A stretch of 64,000 nucleotides of DNA from Phlegmacium glaucopus (GCA_015039465.1 MU130714.1:1-64000), one strand, 5' to 3'. Shown: positions 43,139-56,111, counted from the first letter of the stretch. Notes: a model not told the origin generated them from the letters alone. A program made the numbers and translations.

Positions 43139-44028
43139 ACGACGTTACGTGACCGTCGTGGCAGAAAGAAAAAAGGGTAAGTATATGTTGTCAGCAGAAA
43201 GAAAAAAGGGGAGATAATTCCCCACGACGCGAAGGGTTTTATTCTCCCTAATTTTCAAGTATGAATCAATTTGACTCGTCATCCCTGCATAGCGTGAGAT
43301 ATCGAGTGTACGCATACACATTTTCCGAGTAAATAACATAAAACCGGTCGACGTACGGCTATAGAACCAGATAACAACGTACGATGATGCTGTTTTCGGA
43401 GGCTGGGCTAGGGCTTTTCCTTTAGACTACCTCGTGGCATACTATTCCTGGCCACAGCCTTCAGAAACACAAGTATGGCCTCCTGGGGCAAGAAGGTCCT
43501 TGTTCCTTGAATGGAAATTAATTGTCACAATGCGCTAGGTGCTGCCTCGAGGCGCGCCAAGTAAGGGAACATAAATCTATATAAAAAAAGAAGATGATTT
43601 GCGTTGCCATCTGTTTTGAAAGGCTAGAATGTGCAAAACGGCCTTGTAAATTCGAAACGCTTCCAGTCACCACGCAGTAACGACACTGCTAGTGTTAGAG
43701 ATCTGGATTTCAAAGTATCTGAATATTGATAGTGATACGTTGTCAGAGAGATCGCTAATTTATGCAATCCGGCTCTTACAAAGATGAACGTTTCAACTCG
43801 ATGATGATTGAGGGGTTCAAAGAAGCTGTGCGATTACTCATCGATCCCGGACCTGAACAAGGAGTATTATGTGGGTCGTCTGTGTTGAAGGGTCACGGCG
43901 GTGGCAATTTGTGACAATTTTATTTCAGCAATCTGATTGGCTCCACGACGACCCGCAAGTCACGACTTGGGGAGGTGTAAGTAAGTATTCAAACATTTCG
44001 TTTCTCGATTCCTAATTTCATGAGTCGA
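43139..44028. other. Spacer, no gene recognised
   Basis: It has no convincing gene. A 23-bp direct repeat (GTGGCAGAAAGAAAAAAGGG-like, 43,158 and 43,194) is present. A short plus-strand frame near 43,762-43,915 (SYKDERFNSMMIEGFKEAV) has coding-like character but no context. Confidence 0.4.
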
Positions 44029-46430
<2,402 letters not shown>

Positions 46431-46949
46431 TGGATCGTTTGTGAGGTCGATGGATTAAGCAGAATGGTACGTGTCACAGACCAAAACACATATAGAAGGG
46501 CTATCGGAGGAAAACGTGTACCTTCGTGACACATTGAAACGAACGTACGGGTGACTTGAACGCATGACATTATTGGCTTCGATAAAAAAATAGAACAGAG
46601 TTACAGGACATGCTAGAACTGTGCCGCAAGCGCAGGATGATCCAAAAGCTTAAGCATACTATGTGTCCAGCCGCAGAAATTAGGAAGGAGATTTTTTAAT
46701 AGATTAATCGATATATATTCTTCAACTGCAGCGCGGAGGGCCGTAATTTTGATTCGTCAAGAAACAAAATGACTGTTGGAGCTGGAGGTCATTGACAACA
46801 GCCACGTGACCTTTGATCCGAGTGATCAAATTTGTAGACTCTCAAGCCTGTCACACTCGCGAGCTCTATTCGGATTGTCACTCTTATGACGAGTGACAAT
46901 CAAGCACATGACTTTGGAAGGAGCGAGCTCGCGACTGCTCGCGAGCGGA
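46431..46949. other. Upstream region of glucosidase; duplicated
   Basis: From about 46,535 the sequence (TTATTGGCTTCGATAAA, AGAGTTACAGGACATGCT, CCAAAAGCTTA, GCAGCGCGGAGGGCC) matches 53,030-53,210 and 53,815-53,835. A perfect 11-bp-stem hairpin GATTGTCACTC/GAGTGACAATC lies at about 46,873-46,901, bounded by CGCGAGCT words. Confidence 0.6.
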
Positions 46950-47646
46950 CTCGTCGCCCTTTTGGTGGGTGAGATTTTTCCCCGCCAATTCAGAGGTGGT
47001 CACTTCGTCGAAAAATGACTTCAAGGTCAAAAAAAAACACCTAAAATTGAATATATGTTTTCTTTTTGCATTTCAATTTTGAGTGATAAAGAGTATACAA
47101 CTTCTTTTTCCAAAATTCCTGTTTTACTCCGTCATCGCATTTGGGTCCGTGCGATGAAAAATCCATCCGAGGTCAGAAATCATGCTAATGTTTTGAGTAT
47201 GTGTTTTTTTGATTTCTCCCAATAAAAAATAGTACATAACTTTGTTCTAAAATTTCAGTTTAACTTCATCGTTGCATTTGGGGCCCATGCACAATTTTTA
47301 ATATCGCATATCGCATGTCAATTTCCACCATTGTGACCATCCAACCCCCACTCATGAACGACTAAATGAAGAGAAGAACGAGTCGAGGATGGGTTCGATT
47401 CAGACAGAGACGAGGTTGACGAGGATTTCTGATCTAAGTTGCACGGACCCAAATGCGACGACGACGGAGTAAAACAGAAATTTTGGAAAAAAAAGTTGTA
47501 TACTCTTTATCACTCAAAATTGAAATGCAAAAAGAAAACATATATTCATTTTTAGTTGTTTTTATTTTATTTTGAAGTCATTTTTCGACGAAGTGACCAC
47601 CTCTGAATTGGCGGGGAAAAATCTCACCCGCCAAAAGGGCGACGAG
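46950..47646. mobile_element. Foldback (palindromic) element, 697 bp
   Basis: Two arms of about 204 bp (46,950-47,153 and 47,443-47,646) are inverted copies at roughly 90% or better identity, starting CTCGTCGCCCTTTTGG. A diverged third copy of part of the arm (AACTTTGTTCTAAAATTTCA to GCATTTGGGGCCCATGCAC, about 47,238-47,292) lies in the centre. No coding sequence is present. No clear target duplication was found. RNA from it would fold into a long hairpin. Confidence 0.82.
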
Positions 47647-47799
47647 AACGCCCAGCCGGTATTTCGAGTTGCCTCGTCACGCGCAACTGATGACATTATG
47701 TAATATGTCCGAAATACCGGATGGGGACGAGCCCATCAAATTTGGTGTACAAACAACGACAGTCACCGGTTCTGGACGCTCGGACTCAGGGCCGGGACT

Positions 47800-48045
47800 C
47801 TGGCTTGCATATATCTACCGTATATGCCTCATAGAACTTCATATCCCGTGCCCAATTACCGCTCGTCCACTGGAGTTAATTCAAAACCAAGGGAGTCTCA
47901 TAAAAGTGATCTACAACTCACCCAACATAAACCACAAGCCCTTTCTCCCATAGACGTTCATAAACCGTTCACAGCTGTGTGCACACGACCAATCCCCAAC
48001 TCCTATTGGGCAACACCGCTCTTACTTGCTTCTGAATACCAATGA
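47800..48045 (+). pseudogene. 5' fragment of tyrosine-phosphatase gene
   Basis: About 245 bp match 54,567-54,790, the start of the intact phosphatase gene (CATATATCTACCGTATATGCCTC through CTTACTTGCTTCTGAATACCA). The copy has frame changes (for example after the Ser/Thr/Gly of YRSSTG) and ends where the intact gene continues with PWTPKNPQRP. The catalytic part is missing, so it is a truncated relic. Confidence 0.85.
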
Positions 48046-48228
48046 CTAGCTGTCTGTCAATTGGCGGCTTAACCGAGAGTCGGTTGAAGTTATAGTACTT
48101 TAAGGTTGGTACATTACTACAGGCTCAATTCTAAATTTACAGAAATGTTATTGATTCAAAAATATACCTCATAGAGGGAGCGGTTACCGGTCCAAGCATT
48201 TGCTCAAAGACTGAACTCTAATTTACGA
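48046..48228. other. Short spacer
   Basis: A 3' flank of the membrane-protein gene; nothing else is seen. Confidence 0.4.
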
Positions 48229-50076
48229 TTATTTCTTACTACGATAGAGAATGTAATTGATGAACTGGATATAAAGGACGGCACTCGCTGCTGCCATACA
48301 CACACTAACAACCCAGGCAACCTTTATGAGCACCACATCGTCAGGCGATAACCACATGACAACATATGCTCGGTCCTGCGGCAACCAGAGGATGTTACTA
48401 TTACAGTAACATGTATTGAAGGAATTGGTAAAATGGAGCAGGCCAGACAGAACTAACCAGATCGCATTGGAAGCGGCGATGACCTTCCCGAGACAACGGA
48501 AGGTAATTGAGAAGTATTTGGCTGCTCTTGTGGACCAGTGATGGATAACGCGGTCATCGTGGCGGCGTGCAGTGTAGTAGTGTGTTAGGATGCTGGAGGT
48601 GACTAGTAACATCCAGACGACGGTGGAGAGGACTGCATAGACAAGGTATGAGGCTGAACGGCAGCCGAGGCCTGTGAGAGTGATCAACGAAGGGAATAAG
48701 AAAGGTAAATGGTTGTGGTCTAGTGACTTACCTCTTGTGGGCGTAAACCAGACAGCGATGACGAGCGCTCCGGCCGTACCCCACTGCAACATTAACGCAA
48801 GTACGGATGCAACAAAAATCCTGGAGAGAATTTCTGGTCCCCAACGACTGCGACGTCGCCGATTGTGTTGTAGTATACAATATTCTTCAACCTGCATTGT
48901 GTTGCCCACACGATTGATTTCATTGGGTTTATCGCCGTGCTCCACAGTGACCCAGTCAATGGAATGGTTAACCGACTGGTTATTGTGATAACGATCGGAT
49001 GCAGCCTCGAAAGCGGCAGAGACCTTCTCAACCGCCTGTACCCAAGGGAGGAACCTTGCATAGTTGTAGATTGGTACTGTACATATCTCATCCCGACGCA
49101 AGTAGTCTACCCCTGTCATGGTGAGCTCGATAGCTCGTGCTTCGATTTTTGCGTCCTTCACGTGTACAGCACATCCACCATCCGTCGCGACATAGGCTAT
49201 CTCGTTTGCACGTTCGATGATACGACGCAGACGGATTGAGTCACATTTCGGGGAGACCTGTAACCATCCAATGACAATAGGAAGAAGCCACAACCAAAGT
49301 GAGCCTAGAGATGGGCCGTTGTCGTTGGTGTAGTATAAAATGCCTTCCGAGTGGGCGTCAATGAGAGTGAAGACGTATGCGAGGACCACCCATGCAATGG
49401 AGGTGATGGCAGGTGTGGACCAGGTATGAGTGACATCGATCGACTCAATGAGCTCACTCCACCATTTATCGTTTTCAGGAAGAACGACAAGAGATGCGAG
49501 GAGCCCACCCTTTGTCTCAATTTCAAGAGATGACTGTTGCAGGCTACTGAGAATACGAACGGCGTTTCGAACATTTGGATAGGTGTACCCTGCAAAGCGC
49601 CGCGCAATCCAGGACCTGTTAAATACGGTTAGAGCAAGTGAATATGCAGCCAACGTTGGCGAGCCGACTGTCAGCAGCATGGAGCTCAGGTTGTCCAGGT
49701 TGTCATTAGCGCCAAATGGGAGCTGGGACAACAAACCAAGCCAGGGAAGCAGCCACAAGCCAAACTGCCGCGAGAATGCGATCCAATTGGGGGGCCCTTG
49801 GCGAACCCCACAGGCTTTATTGCACAACTCATATGTCATGCCTGTGGCCACGGACAGGTTTACGGGGTGTCCATGGTTATCTACGCCACCTGTGGGACCA
49901 TAATCGTGACTGCCATTGCTCACATTCAAGTTGGAAAAGCAGGTACTGAAATGTCCCCCCCCAACGACTGCGGCAGGCCAAAAGGTAAGAGCGATAACGA
50001 CAAATTTCTGGAGATATTCTACGTGAAGTTTCGTGTTAGCAAGTAACTCCAGGAGAGCTGGAAACCACCCACTCAT
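48229..50076 (-). CDS. Multi-pass membrane protein, unknown role
   Basis: Minus strand, one proposed intron of about 61 bp (48,671-48,731: GTAAGT...CACAG, between PTRG and LGCRS). The frame also stays open without splicing, but the intron region encodes an odd LDHNHLPFLFPSLITL insertion with perfect splice signals. About nine hydrophobic segments are seen: VVIALTFWPAAVV near residue 26, FGLWLLPWLGLL, MLLTVGSPTLAAYSLALTVF, ITSIAWVVLAYVFTLI, LWLWLLPIVIGWL, IFVASVLALMLQWG, YLVYAVLSTVVWMLL, VIAASNAIWLVLSG and VAWVVSVCMAAASAVLYI at the end. A long soluble loop (about residues 270-400) lies in the middle. It resembles uncharacterised Agaricomycete membrane proteins; no transport motif is recognised. 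Confidence 0.8.
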   Translation of the reverse strand: MSGWFPALLELLANTKLHVEYLQKFVVIALTFWPAAVVGGGHFSTCFSNLNVSNGSHDYGPTGGVDNHGHPVNLSVATGMTYELCNKACGVRQGPPNWIAFSRQFGLWLLPWLGLLSQLPFGANDNLDNLSSMLLTVGSPTLAAYSLALTVFNRSWIARRFAGYTYPNVRNAVRILSSLQQSSLEIETKGGLLASLVVLPENDKWWSELIESIDVTHTWSTPAITSIAWVVLAYVFTLIDAHSEGILYYTNDNGPSLGSLWLWLLPIVIGWLQVSPKCDSIRLRRIIERANEIAYVATDGGCAVHVKDAKIEARAIELTMTGVDYLRRDEICTVPIYNYARFLPWVQAVEKVSAAFEAASDRYHNNQSVNHSIDWVTVEHGDKPNEINRVGNTMQVEEYCILQHNRRRRSRWGPEILSRIFVASVLALMLQWGTAGALVIAVWFTPTRGKSLDHNHLPFLFPSLITLTGLGCRSASYLVYAVLSTVVWMLLVTSSILTHYYTARRHDDRVIHHWSTRAAKYFSITFRCLGKVIAASNAIWLVLSGLLHFTNSFNTCYCNSNILWLPQDRAYVVMWLSPDDVVLIKVAWVVSVCMAAASAVLYIQFINYILYRSKK

Positions 50077-50691
50077 CTATAGCAATATTATCACACCTGT
50101 AGATAATATGCGACTCTGAGGTGAAAAAGCCATTATATATGAAGGCAGCTGGCATCAAAGCTTTCACAGCCTTGGAAAGAAGGAACAAATTAGGGCTATG
50201 CAATCATGCATTGCAATGGTGTCAATGAACTGTTGAAATAATGATGGTCCCTGATTCATATGAATTTTCATGCCAGATAACCTGAGCGCTGAGCGCCGAT
50301 TGGGTGTGGGAGCGTGTGGTTGGCCTTTGAATAGTCTCAAACCAATCTCAGACTTCAATCTCAGCTGAAGTGCCGACATTTCACCGTGGAACCCAAAGTC
50401 CTTTCATTCTACAAAATCTCTCGAAACTAACAGGCGTCATCTACAGAGCGCTAGGAATCCAGTCAAAAAGCTTCCAGTCGATTGGAGGAGCACGAACGAC
50501 CCCCATCTGTATGTCCCTGGAGGCTGGATGAGCTTTAGAATAAAAGTCATGGCGTTACAAGTATATGCAGATATGTGAGCCTAATAGTATCGTAATCTAT
50601 TCAACACTTTATCTGACAGAACTCGGATCTGCCATGCTGAAGGCAATGGCCCACTCAAACTAGTCTAACGCGGGGTTTCAATGCTTCCTCT
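50077..50691. other. Spacer, no gene recognised
   Basis: Nothing convincing. A 71-codon minus-strand frame at 50,164-50,379 has no recognisable features. Confidence 0.4.
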
Positions 50692-51726
50692 ACCATTGAT
50701 TTCGTTGCTTATAACGGGCACAGGAAAAAGAGCGTGGCACATGCGTGACATGCGTGGCGTACGTACCAAGTGCGTGCATGCGTGCCACGCATGCGGGCCC
50801 ATGAAGTTGAATGCATAGAGACAACGGATATGTTTACCTATATGATTTTGGCTGTATAGACACACTGGCATTAAAGTTAGTAACGGATCATAAAATCAGC
50901 GCGCTTGAGCGACTTACCAACATCGCCTTGACCTGGTGTATCATTACTTTGCACGTACAGGCACTCACCCAACACTCACCTGCACGTGCATGCACGCATC
51001 TAACACTCACCTGCACGCACCTGACACTCACCTGCAAGCACATGCACGCGCCTAACACTCACCTGCACGTACGTTCACGCACCTAACACTCACCTATCAC
51101 TATGTGCACTTACCTATCCACATATACTTCACGCAGGATTCCATCCGCACATACTTGGCATGCACAGCTTCAGGCTGCTAGGCGGCTCATCCCCGGCGCA
51201 ATTACCGTTTTAGTTCATGGTATGGTAAGTAATGTAATTGAAGATGCAGATAAATTTTCGTGACTTTTACCGTACTCACGATGACCCACCCCCACAAGAA
51301 TATGGTTTTTGTGCGTTCGAAACTTGCATAATTAAGACTGAAATACTGATTTTCCGATCAAAAAATTTCAAGTACATTTATCGGTATTTTGTCCCAGATA
51401 TCTTTCCATGTCGTCGCAGAAAAACCTCGTCCCAAATCAAGAAGGAAGCAGAAGAAGTCAACGAAACCGAAATCATGATTCATAGACATATACGAGTGTA
51501 TGAAATTTATATTCAGAGTATTAGTCCTAATAGTACCTAGTATCTACTCTCTAATTGAACTATACTAACCAATGATCACTCATTCAATTGCTCGCACAAC
51601 GCACGCACGAAAAGAATTTGAACGCACTACCTCTCTCATGCGTGCGCTGCGTGGCACGTACTTACACGCACCTATGCGCATGAGCACGCTCATGCCACGC
51701 TCTTTTCTACTTGCCCGCCTATAACC
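50692..51726. mobile_element. Inverted-repeat element with GTGCGTG words
   Basis: The left end TTATAACGGGCACAGG-AAAAAGAGCGTGGCA and the right end read inward, TTATAGGCGGGCAAGTAGAA-AAGAGCGTGGCA, are imperfect inverted repeats of about 35 bp. Both continue into dense purine/pyrimidine-alternating CATGCGTG and CGTACGTGCC words (50,735-50,800 and 51,590-51,700). The middle holds a minisatellite and AT-rich sequence. No coding region and no clear target duplication were found, so the exact limits are uncertain. Confidence 0.55.
50955..51108. repeat. Minisatellite, 31-bp and 21-bp units
   Basis: Five units beginning ACTCACCTGCA (last one ACTCACCTATC) follow one another; three are about 31 bp (with GCACGCATCTAAC-like ends) and one is 21 bp, apparently lacking an internal 10 bp. 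Confidence 0.75.
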
Positions 51727-53019
51727 TTTCAAAAAGACCTTTTTGAAAATTGGATATAGTGACTAGTTTTTTATTTTTATTTTTATTTTTTATATTTTAA
51801 AGTCCTGTGGGGCGATGCCATATGTCGGACTGCCTAAAATCTACGATAGTGACTAGTAACTGCGGATCATTGACAGACAGGGATGAGAAAGGCCCAAGAA
51901 TCAAGAGAACAAAGTTCCAACCATGGGATCCAGAATTCTCACTCCATTCCAGTGACTGATGGCCTTTGTCATTTGTAGTCCGTAATACATATACCACTAT
52001 CGTCATACTCAGTTTCCGAATTTAGTAATAATTTTGCTTAGCGGGCGGGCGCTAATGATGTTTACTTATTATTATCCACCGTGAGGTCCGTGACGAGAAG
52101 GTGGCATATTTTCCATGACCCTAATAGAAGGAAGCATATCAAGTTCCACATTAGAAGGGGTATGAGAATGTGCCCGGTATAGACCTCACTGAAATTATAT
52201 ATATATAATATCACAGATTCCCAACCCGAGATCGTTGTCTGCCTGAATTAATCTTCCAAGTCCAATGTGAAAGTGAGACAAAAGCGGAGAAGAACAGTTT
52301 TGAAAAGTACCGTCGAATTTCATGAATCCGTGTACTTAATCGTAAGGCCAATAAAAGTGTCGGACCCACATAGGCCAACGGAGTCGCAGCACAAGAAGGG
52401 CAACAATGACAATAAAAAGAAAAGCCATCGAGGTGATCCCCACCAGGACCCCACTTCAGCATCGACAAGTGACTGGTAACGTGGAGGCATAGTTCTGACT
52501 TTCTTCATTGCTTGAACTACCCTCATCTCTAAGAACCATATTTATTTCTCTATGTGATCCGACCCATTTAGAATTTATAAGGTTTACACCGACAGTGTCA
52601 TTTGTAGGGCAGCAGGTCGGAGCGTCGAATGAAGCATCCAGTAGAATGTAAAGATTTAAGAAAAAAATTCATTCTGTAATTGGGCACGGAGGGATATTCT
52701 TAACCTTCCCTCGACACACCCGTCTTCGAACGCAAAGACGTATTTGACTAATAAATATAGTGAAGGCGCCAAATTGAACTGATATTCGATTTACAAGATT
52801 AGCAACTGACATTGAGGTACGACCACACGGTGGTATTGGGTGGTGCAATGACATAGTACAAGCTATGGCAGATTGAAATGGTTTGTAGAAGAGACAACCC
52901 GGTGGTGGTCAAATTGTAAATTTTCTTTTTTCTACGCGTCATAGAGAAACCCAGACTCTGCAGTGGGGTGCAGATCTTCGTCAATGCTGCATCTCGAATT
53001 TTTGAAGGAAGACAGAACG
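51727..53019. other. Spacer with small phosphatase-gene fragment
   Basis: No gene is seen. At 52,208-52,250, AATATCACAGATTCCCAACC and GATCGTTGTCTGCCTGAAT match 54,948-54,992 of the intact phosphatase gene, a stray 43-bp fragment. A (T)nA-rich run lies near 51,765-51,800. Confidence 0.5.
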
Positions 53020-54790
53020 CATGGGTGACCTTGAACACATGGCGTTCCAATTAGTATTGGCTTCGATAAAGAAAAATTAGAACAGAGTTACAGGACATGC
53101 TGGAACTGTGCCGCAAGTGCAAGGTGATCCAAAAGCTTATGCATAGGTATGCGTCCAGCCGCGGAAATTATGAGGGTCCTAAGAAGGAGATTGTTTAATA
53201 GATTAAATGCTTCCTGGCCAAGATATCATGATACTTTCTAGCCCCTATTGGCTATATACCTTTGTGCTTTGGGGGAGGACCCCCGAAAGCCCTCTAGGAG
53301 GTAGTCTCAAGTCCGCATACAAATGGCCCGCCGCAGGCGGAGCTAGGTACCAGGACCGCATACAAACGGTCACTTTTTGGGCCAGATGTAGGTTCAAAGT
53401 CCACATACAGACCCACCCATCACCGAAGGTAGGTTTGATAGTCCGCATACGGCATAAGTCCTGGAAGGTCGCCGACTGAGGTGGTTAAAAAAAAATTGGG
53501 TGTTTTTGCGGATTTTGGCAAAATTTTGGAACGTTTTTAGGGCTATGTAGGTACAGAAGTCCACATACAAATGGCACCTGACGGAGGTCGGAACAAAAGT
53601 CCGCCTACGAACCGGCCTCGCAGAGCCGAAAAATCGTCCGCATACCGACTTTTTGGCGAAAACCTACCTCACAGGGGGCTTTCGGGGGTCCTTTTGGGGG
53701 GCTATCAAATCGTCATTTTGCACCAAAGGTTGCTTCCAATGGCGTCAGGCATCCCACCGAGGAGTTATGGTTTTCAAAATTGTATACTCTCGCAATCGAT
53801 AATCAACTTGATCAGCTGCAGCGCGGAGGGCCATAGTTTTTTGATTCGGAAGAAATCGTCAAGAAACAAATAACTGCCCGAAATAGGGAAAGTGATGAGA
53901 TTGTTCCTAGATATTCTGTTGGAAGCGAAGCCGTCGGAACACTGGGTCCTGTCATTCCGTAGCCTCGACCACAGCCACAACGAAAATCAACTCGTGTACA
54001 GGTTGTCAATATACATCTTCAAGGCTGACCGCAAGAAATCCTCGTGGGCCCAAGCCACGATATATATCAAAGGAATTGCTATTTTATAAGCCTGACTAAC
54101 CAACATGCGGCTGAGTTCTTTGTCTAGAAGTTTGTAGAGTTTTTTTTTTTAACAGCTGCCAAACTTGTGATCGAGACTTGTTCCGTGATTGCAACATGCA
54201 GGTTGCTTCCCGGACACTGAGCTTGACATTGTTTGATTTCTTGGCATATGTTTTTCTGAGCAAAGAAGATTCCATATGTTGACTAGGCTAGTAATCGATT
54301 AAGGTTGAGAATAGCATTTAGCTGAACGCCATGTACGATAGGGTCTTTCCGGGCGTGTTCCGATTGGCAGAACACGTGCCTATCTGGACCCTTTCCTCCA
54401 TCCCTTGATCCGAACGATCAAATTTAGTGTTATAAAAACGCCTCAGCAACGACAGTCAGGACTGTCAGGTCTTCACCCACTCCTCCAACAGATAACCCCA
54501 GGGCCCTGTATTTTCACGCTTTAGTTATCACCTAACTTTGTGGACGCGCAAAAAACCCTGGCTTACCTATATCTACCGTATATGCCTCCCAGAGCTTCAT
54601 ATCCCATGCCCAATTACCGTTCGTCCACTGGAAAGTCAAAGGAGCCTCACAAGAATGATTTACAACTCGCTCAACGTAAACTACAAGCCCTTTCTCCTAT
54701 AGACGTTCCCAGACCGCTCACAGCTGTGTGCACACGACCCATCCCAAACTCCTATTGGGCAACACCACTGTTACTTGCTTGTGAATACCC
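53020..54790. repeat. Segmental duplication, copy B
   Basis: It matches 46,535-48,045 in blocks: TATTGGCTTCGATAAA...CCAAAAGCTTA...AGATTAA (53,050-53,210), GCAGCGCGGAGGGCCATAG with TCAAGAAACAAA (53,815-53,875), GATCCGAACGATCAAATTTAG (54,408-54,430), and the phosphatase 5' part (54,567-54,790). The two copies carry different insertions: copy A the foldback element, copy B the 417-bp AGGACCCC element and about 170 bp around it. Confidence 0.75.
53276..53692. mobile_element. AGGACCCC-family MITE, 417 bp
   Basis: The left end AGGACCCCCGAAAGCC is inverted at the right end (AGGACCCCCGAAAGCCCC read inward), with GAGGTAG shared further in. A perfect 8-bp duplication TTTGGGGG lies at 53,268-53,275 and 53,693-53,700. 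Inside are about seven copies of an AGTCCGCATACAAA-like word (for example near 53,310, 53,357, 53,395, 53,440, 53,560, 53,600 and 53,637), all in one direction. No coding sequence is present. The ends and duplication length match the 7.2-kb Ulp1 element. Confidence 0.9.
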
Positions 54791-55316
54791 ATGGACTCCC
54801 AAGAACCCACAACGACCTAAACTAGACTCCCTCCTCCGCGCTGGCGTCCGTACATTCATAGACCTCACCGAAAGTGGAGAGCTTCTACCATACACTAGTA
54901 TCCTCGGGCAGCGGGCTACTCTGCTTGGTATTGAACCTTCCACCATCGAATATCACAGATTCCCAATCCGAGACCGTTGTCTACCTGAATCTGTTGATTT
55001 GATGTATACCGTCCTTGACACCCTACGAGATAACCAAAACCGTGGACGAATTTCTGCTGTCCATTGTCGGGGTGGTATTGGCCGTACGGGGATGGTTATT
55101 GGTTGTTGGTTAGTGGAGAGTGGAGTGGCGAGGAATGGAGCGGAGGCGTTGGCTATTATTGCTAGGGAGTGGAAGTCGGTGGAAAAGTGCAAACGTTATC
55201 CGCATAGTCCAGAAACGGGTCCTCAGTTTGACTTCGTGTTCCAATTCCATCCGTCACCGAAGTTGAAGATGATGATTTTAGACTCGGTGGATTCAGTACA
55301 GGTTGCGCATGCGTGA
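54582..55316 (+). CDS. Protein tyrosine/dual-specificity phosphatase
   Basis: An intron-less frame of 244 codons from ATG 54,582 (MPPRASYPMPNYRSSTG); an upstream in-frame GTG exists, but the ATG copy is also kept in the duplicate at 47,830. The catalytic P-loop is VHCRGGIGRTGMVIGCWLV (residues about 165-185): the HCX5R Cys and Arg are present and GRTG is complete. FIDLTESGEL, then HRFPIRDRCLPE with the general-acid Asp candidate in RDRC, fit the atypical dual-specificity/PTP class. RYPHSPETGPQFDFV follows the P-loop. It would remove phosphate from proteins or other substrates in the cytosol; the substrate is unknown. Codon use and frame look healthy. Confidence 0.88.
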   Translation: MPPRASYPMPNYRSSTGKSKEPHKNDLQLAQRKLQALSPIDVPRPLTAVCTRPIPNSYWATPLLLACEYPWTPKNPQRPKLDSLLRAGVRTFIDLTESGELLPYTSILGQRATLLGIEPSTIEYHRFPIRDRCLPESVDLMYTVLDTLRDNQNRGRISAVHCRGGIGRTGMVIGCWLVESGVARNGAEALAIIAREWKSVEKCKRYPHSPETGPQFDFVFQFHPSPKLKMMILDSVDSVQVAHA

Positions 55317-55703
55317 TGCCTGTTTTCTGATTTCTGTGTTTTTTTTTTACGGGTGAGATTCCCTCAACTTTTTACTGTTAGACGAGTCGTGTACTGACCA
55401 TTTTGATGCCTATTTCAGACTGCAGCTGTCGCTCACACGAAACATCAATAATTATATCGTCAGCCTCATGCTAGAGGTACGGCCTGGATGCCTATTCTTT
55501 TCTGGTTAGCTATAGAACCCATACAAGTACTGAATTTTATCACGTACCAGCAGCTTTTACACATTCACATAGCAAGTATACCTTACCTACATACCCTATT
55601 TATTATGCACTTTTACGATTTCTACGTGGAAATATTCAAACTCGTCTTTCTCATGAGATCAGACTTTGGTATAATATCAGGGATGGACGATTTCATATAT
55701 AAT
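55317..55703. other. 3' flank and spacer
   Basis: AT-rich sequence downstream of the phosphatase gene; no gene is seen. It ends with the left target duplication TATATAAT of the next MITE (55,696-55,703). Confidence 0.4.
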
Positions 55704-55978
55704 AGGACCCCCGAATACTCGGCCAGATGCCTGATCTTTGGTGGGCGAAAAATTCCCACGGCTTTTCCTTTTAACTATGCATCGATTGAGAGATTGGGAA
55801 CCATTTTCCAAAAAAAATCCAAGTCAAAGAAGCCAATTTTTATCCGGAAAATGCCCCAAAACCACAATTTTTATCCGGACACAAAAAACGGCTCCTGAGG
55901 CCGCATTTTGTGTATTTCGCCCCCACTCCGCCTTTTGGGTGCGAGGATCAGACATTTGTCAGGATATTCGGGGGTCCT
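55704..55978. mobile_element. AGGACCCC-family MITE, 275 bp
   Basis: The left end AGGACCCCCGAATACTC is inverted at the right end (AGGACCCCCGAATATCC read inward), with CTGATC shared further in. A perfect 8-bp duplication TATATAAT lies at 55,696-55,703 and 55,979-55,986. TTTTTATCCGG words near 55,840 and 55,868 recall the subterminal words of the 7.2-kb element. No coding sequence is present. Confidence 0.9.
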
Positions 55979-55986
55979 TATATAAT

Positions 55987-56111
55987 TGAACTGGTGTGAA
56001 TGTATAGTACCAGAAGCATTGTAGTTTTACCAAGAAATCTAGTCATATGCACAAAAGTGTATACGCCTCATTATTAAATAAATCGCCTCCGACTTGAAAA
56101 TCAAGCACCCT
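55987..56111. other. Short spacer
   Basis: Between the MITE and the stop codon of the RS-rich gene; nothing else is seen. Confidence 0.4.

Noticed and set aside
50811..51086. Plus-strand frame with THLTLTCTHLT repeats
   Set aside because: It is a translation of the 31-bp minisatellite, not a gene.
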